From Bacteroides sp. 51 (GTDB taxonomy: Bacteria; Bacteroidota; Bacteroidia; Bacteroidales; Bacteroidaceae), in contig NZ_QVMI01000004.1 in the NCBI RefSeq assembly GCF_010500965.1, forward strand, positions 1-64,000: DNA of 64,000 nucleotides, read 5' to 3'. Under the pieces are notes generated by a model. It had not been told where the DNA came from, ran no database searches, and saw only the letters and a list, made by a program, of their open reading frames with translations. Positions 59,478 to 64,000 of this stretch are shown here, piece by piece; position 1 is the first letter of the stretch; each line of letters starts with the position of its first letter. Position numbers and translations under genes: made by a program.

Positions 59478-59551
59478 ACACTTAATTTTAAAATTCAGTT
59501 TATCTTAAAATATAAACGGCAGGAATATTTCCAGAGATTAATATTTTAGAG

Positions 59552-59559
59552 TATATTTG
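59552..59559 (+). promoter_or_regulatory. TAnnTTTG -7 box of the 71-residue orphan
   Basis: TATATTTG on the plus strand, 7 bases before ATG 59567, so the transcript would begin about at the start codon. This resembles the leaderless arrangement of the toxin-antitoxin promoter at 53222-53229. Confidence 0.6.
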
Positions 59560-59566
59560 ATGTCTT

Positions 59567-59782
59567 ATGAAGCAAGAAAAGGAACTAAAAGAAGAATTAA
59601 CGACTGCTATGCACTCAGAATTCACAGTAGATGCAGAAACAGATTTAAAACACCGCGTCTGGTCTATTCTGTCCTCTTGTAAGAACCAAAATAAAACAGT
59701 GAATGAATTGATCGATCAATACGATTTAAGTATGGATGATATAGAGAAGTATAAGCAATCTTACTTTGATTTGCTTAAATAA
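59567..59782 (+). CDS. Rightward orphan gene inside the head operon
   Basis: A 71-residue acidic helical protein: MKQEKELKEELTTAMHSEFT at the start, then KTVNELIDQYDLSMDDIEKYKQSYFDLLK, which could form a small helix-turn-helix-like bundle. It has its own -7 box and is oriented against the surrounding late genes, overlapping the end of the head-morphogenesis gene by 22 bases. No partner toxin is adjacent. Function unknown; an accessory (moron-type) gene expressed in the lysogen fits the context. Confidence 0.65.
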   Translation: MKQEKELKEELTTAMHSEFTVDAETDLKHRVWSILSSCKNQNKTVNELIDQYDLSMDDIEKYKQSYFDLLK

Positions 59783-61488
59783 GCCTCAAATACAGTCATT
59801 TGTTCTTTATCATTTAGGTTAATATAACCTTTCCATACAGAACCCTGAAGTAGTTTTTTTCCATACTTTCTTCCAGCAATCTCATACATTGGGATATCCT
59901 TACCCTCGTAGCTCTTTATCCATTCCTGAAAATTTGAAAAATCATTTTTTGATATCATACTCTCATCTCTTTGGAATCGAGCCCATGACATAAGATCATC
60001 ATATCTATCCGCTTTAGCTTTAAATCCATATTTGGCCCAAGCATATCCACCGATATCCATATTCGCAACTATTTGTATTTCACTTATACCAGCATTCTTG
60101 TATTGGGTGTATAGTGATCTAAATAACTCTTTTGCAAATCCTTTTCCCTGTTTATCAGTCGGAAGAGTAAACGTATCATGATATACAACATTATCAAAAA
60201 AAGAACGAGTTAACCTAAAATTATCCTTACCTACATATTCGAGTTTTGTTTCCCCGAAATAAGATGATAACTCCTTTGTTTCGACTTGAATGTTATATTG
60301 GGAAGTCAACTTCATTATATCACGGTCCAATTCTTCTATATTAAAATTTCCCATGAGTTTTTTATAACCTTTAGTGTCGACTCCTGACACATAAAAGCCT
60401 CGATCTTTTAATTTATTTACATTGAGCACATAATCCTTTGACTGGCCACTATTTGGTATCAATAAATATTTTGCGTTCTCCTTAACAAACCATTGTTTTT
60501 GATTTGCTTCTTTTGCGTTTATATAGTCAATGGCAGATTGAGGAACTGTTTTAATAAGCTTATCTTCTGGCACCTCACTGGTTAGTAAATAATCAATAAA
60601 CTCTTCTCCCTCCAACATTACAGGAACTGCAAAACATATACAAAACGGGTGCCAGGTTGTGAATTTAAAGTCTTTTGGATAACGCCCAACCATAGGATCA
60701 CAAATTGAGCAAGGTCCTTTATTCGATTTTGAGCGGTGAACTTCTATTCCTAAGACAAAGCCTTGATTTTTCCAACGTTCATGATCAGCCGTATGATAAG
60801 CCATATTCGTTTCAGTAACAGCGATACGGAGAGCATTCATATAACTACTTCTGTATCGGCCTTGCCCTGGGTGATAGTCTTTCATGGGTTGAGACAAGAC
60901 CAACTTACCCTCTTCATTTCTTATGCGTCTGAATCTCTTTTCCGGACCCTCTAACAGTTGCCGTATGTCTACTGCGATAGAAGCGGCTGGCCGGCCTGTT
61001 GATATCCCGGAGGAAAGATAATATTCAAGGTTCTCTTTAGCGCCTTGAACAGACTTCCAAACGGTATCAGAAACTGTAAAGCCATTAATCTTTCTCTGCT
61101 GAAAACCTTTGAGCGCTTCCATATTACGGGCAAACATGCCTTTCTCTAGTTCTTCATACCTGCTCTTCCCTACTATCTCAGATATAGATAAATCTTTTAT
61201 ATATGATTTTATCAGATCGTCAGATTTAATGTTGGCAGCTTCCCAGGCGTCAATAGTATGCGCATCAATATTTGCCAGGAGATTATCATGTAATTCTTGA
61301 AGCAAAGTATCTATCTGCTTTTCCAGGGTTGAATTACGTACCCAAACATTATCCGGGCTCTTTTCTGTCCACTTGGTCAATATCAAACCTGATCGACGTG
61401 TAAAATCATCGAAAATACGCTTTACCTGTCCTTGTTGCTGTAATAGCCGTAAGACATGTTGCTTATCGTGAAAGGATAACGAGGACAT
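59761..61488 (-). CDS. MuF-type minor head protein fused to a GNAT-like domain
   Basis: A 575-residue protein. The first 300 residues are a phage head-morphogenesis (Mu gpF-like) domain, with the Cys/His metal motif GPCSICDPMVGRYPKDFKFTTWHPFCICFAVPVM. From about 420 the C-terminus has a GNAT acetyltransferase-like core: LPTDKQGKGFAKELFRSLYTQYKNAGISEIQIVANMDIGGYAWAKYGF. The QGKGFAKELF part matches the acetyl-CoA pyrophosphate-binding motif Q-x-x-G-x-A/G. As MuF proteins may be packaged in the head, the GNAT part could be delivered into the host with DNA. That idea is inference. Portal gene precedes it. Confidence 0.85.
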   Translation of the reverse strand: MSSLSFHDKQHVLRLLQQQGQVKRIFDDFTRRSGLILTKWTEKSPDNVWVRNSTLEKQIDTLLQELHDNLLANIDAHTIDAWEAANIKSDDLIKSYIKDLSISEIVGKSRYEELEKGMFARNMEALKGFQQRKINGFTVSDTVWKSVQGAKENLEYYLSSGISTGRPAASIAVDIRQLLEGPEKRFRRIRNEEGKLVLSQPMKDYHPGQGRYRSSYMNALRIAVTETNMAYHTADHERWKNQGFVLGIEVHRSKSNKGPCSICDPMVGRYPKDFKFTTWHPFCICFAVPVMLEGEEFIDYLLTSEVPEDKLIKTVPQSAIDYINAKEANQKQWFVKENAKYLLIPNSGQSKDYVLNVNKLKDRGFYVSGVDTKGYKKLMGNFNIEELDRDIMKLTSQYNIQVETKELSSYFGETKLEYVGKDNFRLTRSFFDNVVYHDTFTLPTDKQGKGFAKELFRSLYTQYKNAGISEIQIVANMDIGGYAWAKYGFKAKADRYDDLMSWARFQRDESMISKNDFSNFQEWIKSYEGKDIPMYEIAGRKYGKKLLQGSVWKGYINLNDKEQMTVFEAYLSKSK

Positions 61489-61492
61489 CAGA

Positions 61493-61603
61493 TCAAAGCT
61501 TACTTCGTTTACCGGCCTTATATCTTCTTACTGGCCTCGATTCATGAGAGTGATTATATAAACTCCGTAAATGTTCTGTTATTTTAGCTATTATCTTTTT
61601 CAT
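61493..61603 (-). CDS. Small basic protein between portal and MuF genes
   Basis: A 36-residue basic protein (MKKIIAKITEHLRSLYNHSH, then ESRPVRRYKAGKRSKL). It starts 1 base after the portal stop with a strong ribosome-binding site (GGGAGGA) overlapping the portal's last codons, so translation is likely. The net positive charge suggests DNA contact inside the head. No family recognised. Confidence 0.6.
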   Translation of the reverse strand: MKKIIAKITEHLRSLYNHSHESRPVRRYKAGKRSKL

Positions 61604-61604
61604 A

Positions 61605-63089
61605 TCAATATCCTCCCATTGTCATGCCAACCATATTACTACGCTCAGCCTCTTTACGTTTATCTTCCTCTATCTCTTTAAGTTCTTCATCGATACGATC
61701 CACATTACCTGCAAACATAATACCTTCCTTGCGTGACCAGATACCACCAGATACAGCCATTACAGCAGTATTTACCTTATCATCTATGTTATCGATCATA
61801 TAAGGAACTATCTCCACATCTACATCAATAGTCTTTGCCGGAGCTGCAAGCCGTGAGTTCTGAGCACCTAAAGCATAAATAAGGAAATTAACACGCCTTT
61901 GCATAAATAAGCCGATATCTTCAGCATGATTCTCTACTGCCATATGTGCACCCATGAATACATACCTGAATGCACTACCAGATAAAGCATTACCGGTACC
62001 TTTGAGGTTCTCGAATGATATCTGAGGTGTATTTGTCATTGAATAGGCACGACTAAAGAGCGTTTCCAGTTCTAGCTTTATAGGATCAGCCGCCTGTTGC
62101 CAGGTTAAATATGCTGCATCAGCCTTCTCACCTTGCAATTGGACTACTCTGTTGCGGGTATTGCCTGAGAAATTTGTAACATCACCGAATAACTTCAATA
62201 TTGGGAAGAAGTGGTAATCAATACAATCGGCGTAACCGGATAATAGTTTCTCAATCCGGATTCGAATCGGTCTGATAATATCGCAATAGGCATGTTTTCT
62301 TGGTGCATATATAAGCGGAAGCTTTGGAAACCCATGTTTAATAACTTCTCCTTTACTATCGTCTCCTACCTTCCATGTATAGATCAAATTATCTGTCAAT
62401 GTCATGAAGACTGTTGTCTCAGTCCCATCCAGTTCCTTACGTTTATATTCTCTGGAGAACGCAACCATATCTCCTGAATCATCAAAGAAAGGATAAAGTG
62501 TATCTCCACGAAATGGAGACCAGATAGTTGATTTTAAGCGATATTCCGGCACAGATTTACCGAATATGGAAGCAATCTTTCTCTTGAGAATAGACCAGAA
62601 CCCATCATCTTTTACAGCATACCAGTATTCTGCCACCTCTGTCTCTGAGAGCCATGAACGAACGATCTTTTTATTCTGGTATTTAATTTTATTTTTCTTC
62701 AGGACTTGTTTTATTGCAGATAACAAAGACTTTTCATCCTCATCTTCTGTATCACAGTTCATGGCCGGTTCTGTGCCAACAGTAAAGGCCGTTTGGATAT
62801 TGACTATATCTTGTTCTAATGGAAGAGAAATTCGATTTGGATCTTTATATTCAACCGTATCGTCTGTAACGACCATTTGTTTAGTCGTTTCACAATAAAC
62901 TGATTCCCCCTTTTTTGTAACAACCTTTATCTGCGGATACTTCTCTTTATCCGTAATTATTTCATGCTTATTGGGGTTCCAGTCATTATAAAGTCTGACC
63001 ACATCAGGCAGTGGCGTACGCCTGCCTTTTTTAAGGTATTCAATACGCCTGCCTTTATCCTCAATATTTAAAACTTCCTCTAGTGTCAT
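61605..63089 (-). CDS. Portal protein (SPP1 gp6 type)
   Basis: A 494-residue portal that forms the dodecameric DNA channel. It has the SPP1 gp6-like pattern: early RISLPLEQDIVNIQTAFTVGTEPAMN, SGDMVAFSREYKRKELDGTETTVFMTLTDNLIYTWKVGD, then IRIEKLLSGYADCIDYHFFPILKLFG and the tail-end helix with GTGNALSGSAFRYVFMGAHMAVENHAEDIG. It lies between terminase and MuF-type head genes. The last part (GGIWSRKEGIMFAGNVDRIDEELKEIEEDKRKEAE) is the C-terminal crown region. Confidence 0.9.
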   Translation of the reverse strand: MTLEEVLNIEDKGRRIEYLKKGRRTPLPDVVRLYNDWNPNKHEIITDKEKYPQIKVVTKKGESVYCETTKQMVVTDDTVEYKDPNRISLPLEQDIVNIQTAFTVGTEPAMNCDTEDEDEKSLLSAIKQVLKKNKIKYQNKKIVRSWLSETEVAEYWYAVKDDGFWSILKRKIASIFGKSVPEYRLKSTIWSPFRGDTLYPFFDDSGDMVAFSREYKRKELDGTETTVFMTLTDNLIYTWKVGDDSKGEVIKHGFPKLPLIYAPRKHAYCDIIRPIRIRIEKLLSGYADCIDYHFFPILKLFGDVTNFSGNTRNRVVQLQGEKADAAYLTWQQAADPIKLELETLFSRAYSMTNTPQISFENLKGTGNALSGSAFRYVFMGAHMAVENHAEDIGLFMQRRVNFLIYALGAQNSRLAAPAKTIDVDVEIVPYMIDNIDDKVNTAVMAVSGGIWSRKEGIMFAGNVDRIDEELKEIEEDKRKEAERSNMVGMTMGGY

Positions 63090-63145
63090 ACTTATACTTT
63101 TCTCTTAAAATATAAGAGCATTCTAATTTTATAGGCTTGAAAATA

Positions 63146-63177
63146 AAATGTCCCAAAGTGTATTCTCTGGGACATTT
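63146..63177. terminator. Symmetric hairpin upstream of the portal gene
   Basis: Ten-base stem AAATGTCCCA / TGGGACATTT with a 12-base loop, 56 bases upstream of the portal start. It can form on either strand. On the leftward transcript it lies between the tRNA-like RNA and the portal gene and could act as a partial terminator or processing site. Confidence 0.5.
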
Positions 63178-63323
63178 CGTCTGATTATCCATGCAGTTTA
63201 GTAGTGCTGCTCACTATCATATCCATGGGTGGCGCTATCGTATTTGCAACTACGAAACAGACAAGTTCAATTCGCGACTCAAACAATACCTGCTTTCACG
63301 CCACCCTTCTCTCAAATGTTTTG

Positions 63324-63385
63324 CGACCGGAGAGGGATTTCAACCCTCACGCATCTATATATGCTGGCTCTATGTCTATCCGGCC
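63324..63385 (-). ncRNA. Truncated tRNA-like RNA
   Basis: On the minus strand GGCCGGA (5') pairs with TCCGGTC (3') over 7 bases with one G-U, like an acceptor stem. It encloses a T-arm GAGGG-TTGAAAT-CCCTC adjacent to the 3' strand and a small stem GCAT / ATGC in the anticodon-arm place. The 3' end is G followed by CA, near a CCA-like end. The D arm is very short, making it 62 bases, so it is not a normal tRNA. It lies between terminase and portal genes in the sense direction of late transcription. The rest of 63090-63416 holds only the hairpin at 63146. Confidence 0.5.
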
Positions 63386-63416
63386 ATTTAATCTAATATA
63401 TAAAGTGAATTATGTT

Positions 63417-64000
63417 TTATCGGCCGAATATTTCAGATATATTCTGTTTTGTTTCTCGTTTTCCAAGCAACTCTTCCAAGACCCAGTACCGGATAGCATC
63501 AAAAGCATGGTTAAAATCATCAATCGGCTCATTGATATACTTTCCATCATTATCTTGATCCCAGGTGTATTGCCTTCTTTCGGCAAGGATGTTATAGGAC
63601 CGCTTTGTTATCTTCAAGTTCAATTCAAGCATTTTATCTATACCGGCCTTAACCGAGCCCTGGTACTTATCAACAGGCTTAACTTTATAACCGGCGTTCC
63701 TTATTTCGGTCACCAATCTGGGATCAGCGCTTTCGGATATGATTCTCTTGGCAACATGAGGTTTTAGCTCTTTAATGATATCCTTTGTTAGCATGTGTGT
63801 TTTATAACAGAGTTCATCTACATACAAATCTCCGTCTATATATCCGATGTCGATTATGGCCGTTGGATCATTGGTAAATCCAAAGTCCATGCCTATACCC
63901 CGTTTCTTTACCCAATCAGGTATTTCATTTACTATTTCATAGCTTTTGAATATAACCCCTTCGGATATCTCTGCCCACCGGCCGATAATTGTATGGGCAT
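63417..64000 (-). CDS. Terminase large subunit, C-terminal part (cut by window edge)
   Basis: At least 194 residues of the nuclease domain; the ATPase domain lies beyond the window. The reading frame enters from the right edge (IIGRWAEISEGVIFKSYEIVNEIPDWVKK) and continues into IGMDFGFTNDPTAIIDIGY, whose Asp is the first metal ligand of the RNase-H-like fold. The middle is IKELKPHVAKRIISESADPRLVTEIRNAGYKV, and the last acidic site is in PIDDFNHAFDAIRYWVLEELL. It cuts and packages phage DNA into the head together with the portal. The ATG at 63890 is internal, not the start. Confidence 0.92.
   Translation of the reverse strand, partial: AHTIIGRWAEISEGVIFKSYEIVNEIPDWVKKRGIGMDFGFTNDPTAIIDIGYIDGDLYVDELCYKTHMLTKDIIKELKPHVAKRIISESADPRLVTEIRNAGYKVKPVDKYQGSVKAGIDKMLELNLKITKRSYNILAERRQYTWDQDNDGKYINEPIDDFNHAFDAIRYWVLEELLGKRETKQNISEIFGR

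Larger units (their letters stand above)
15520..64000. mobile_element. Siphovirus-type prophage (left end inside window, right end outside)
   Basis: It begins at the tRNA-Arg remnant and continues to the window edge. It holds a leftward lysogeny module, rightward early recombination/replication module, leftward accessory cassette and leftward late operon from terminase to endolysin. No integrase or transposase is encoded in the visible part. Head and tail genes are all intact and in frame, so the element looks potentially functional. The genome would exceed 48.5 kb. Confidence 0.92.

Noticed and set aside
63191-63767. Rightward open frames opposite the terminase end and the upstream gap
   Set aside because: They are shadows of the terminase large-subunit frame and of the tRNA-like RNA; no protein features.

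Overview
The window is from a Bacteroidales gut bacterium (Bacteroides/Parabacteroides type) and has two parts: about 15.5 kb of host chromosome and about 48.4 kb of a tailed-phage prophage that continues past the right edge. The host assignment rests on a SusC/SusD pair, Y_Y_Y-type sensor-regulators and promoters of the Bacteroidetes form (TAnnTTTG, in several cases with an upstream TTG/TTTG at 19-21 bases). Species cannot be fixed from the sequence alone.

Host part (1-15.5 kb). A compact polysaccharide utilization locus runs leftward: membrane sensor-regulator (7409-10201), SusC (4145-7210), SusD (2651-4117) and a secreted GH3 glycosidase (148-2481). To its right, rightward, lie a soluble hybrid histidine kinase (10413-12497) and a YeiB/DUF418 membrane protein (12754-13941), then a leftward small lipoprotein (14058-14558). 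The next 1 kb is non-coding and holds a 22-base tandem repeat (15112-15220).

Phage boundary. At 15520-15564 (minus strand) is the 3' half of a tRNA-Arg(UCU): anticodon loop, variable loop, T arm and acceptor 3' strand, followed by a strong hairpin terminator. The 5' half is missing and replaced by unrelated sequence on the prophage side. I read this as the attachment-site remnant left by integration into a tRNA-Arg gene; the intact tRNA and the integrase should lie beyond 64 kb.

Prophage part. (a) Leftward lysogeny module 15.65-19.34 kb: an XRE repressor without a protease domain, then a translationally coupled two-gene unit of unknown function, a lipoprotein and a membrane protein. (b) Rightward early module 19.45-33.43 kb: HTH regulators, RecT, a Band-7 lipoprotein, PD-(D/E)XK nuclease, SNF2 helicase, radical SAM protein, VRR-NUC nuclease and many small genes. 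(c) An AT-rich leftward accessory cassette 33.6-36.9 kb: papain/YopT-like protease candidate, two LPP20-like envelope proteins and a KilA-N protein with its own promoter. (d) A leftward late operon from the right edge down to 37.19 kb: terminase, portal, MuF-type head protein, scaffold, decoration, capsid, connectors, tail tube, tail chaperones, tape measure, Dit/Tal-like tail tip, a coiled-coil fibre, holin, M15 endolysin and an envelope protein. The gene order is that of a long-tailed siphovirus; the 1,517-residue tape measure would suggest a tail a little over 200 nm.

Three small rightward units, each with a TAnnTTTG box, interrupt the leftward late operon: a HigBA-like toxin-antitoxin pair (53.2-53.9 kb), a 71-residue orphan (59.57 kb) and a ~200-nt structured RNA unit with an arginine-rich micro-ORF (47.74-47.96 kb). 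The last of these, the two-gene lysogeny unit at 17-18.7 kb and the tRNA-like RNA at 63.3 kb are the best candidates here for something undescribed.
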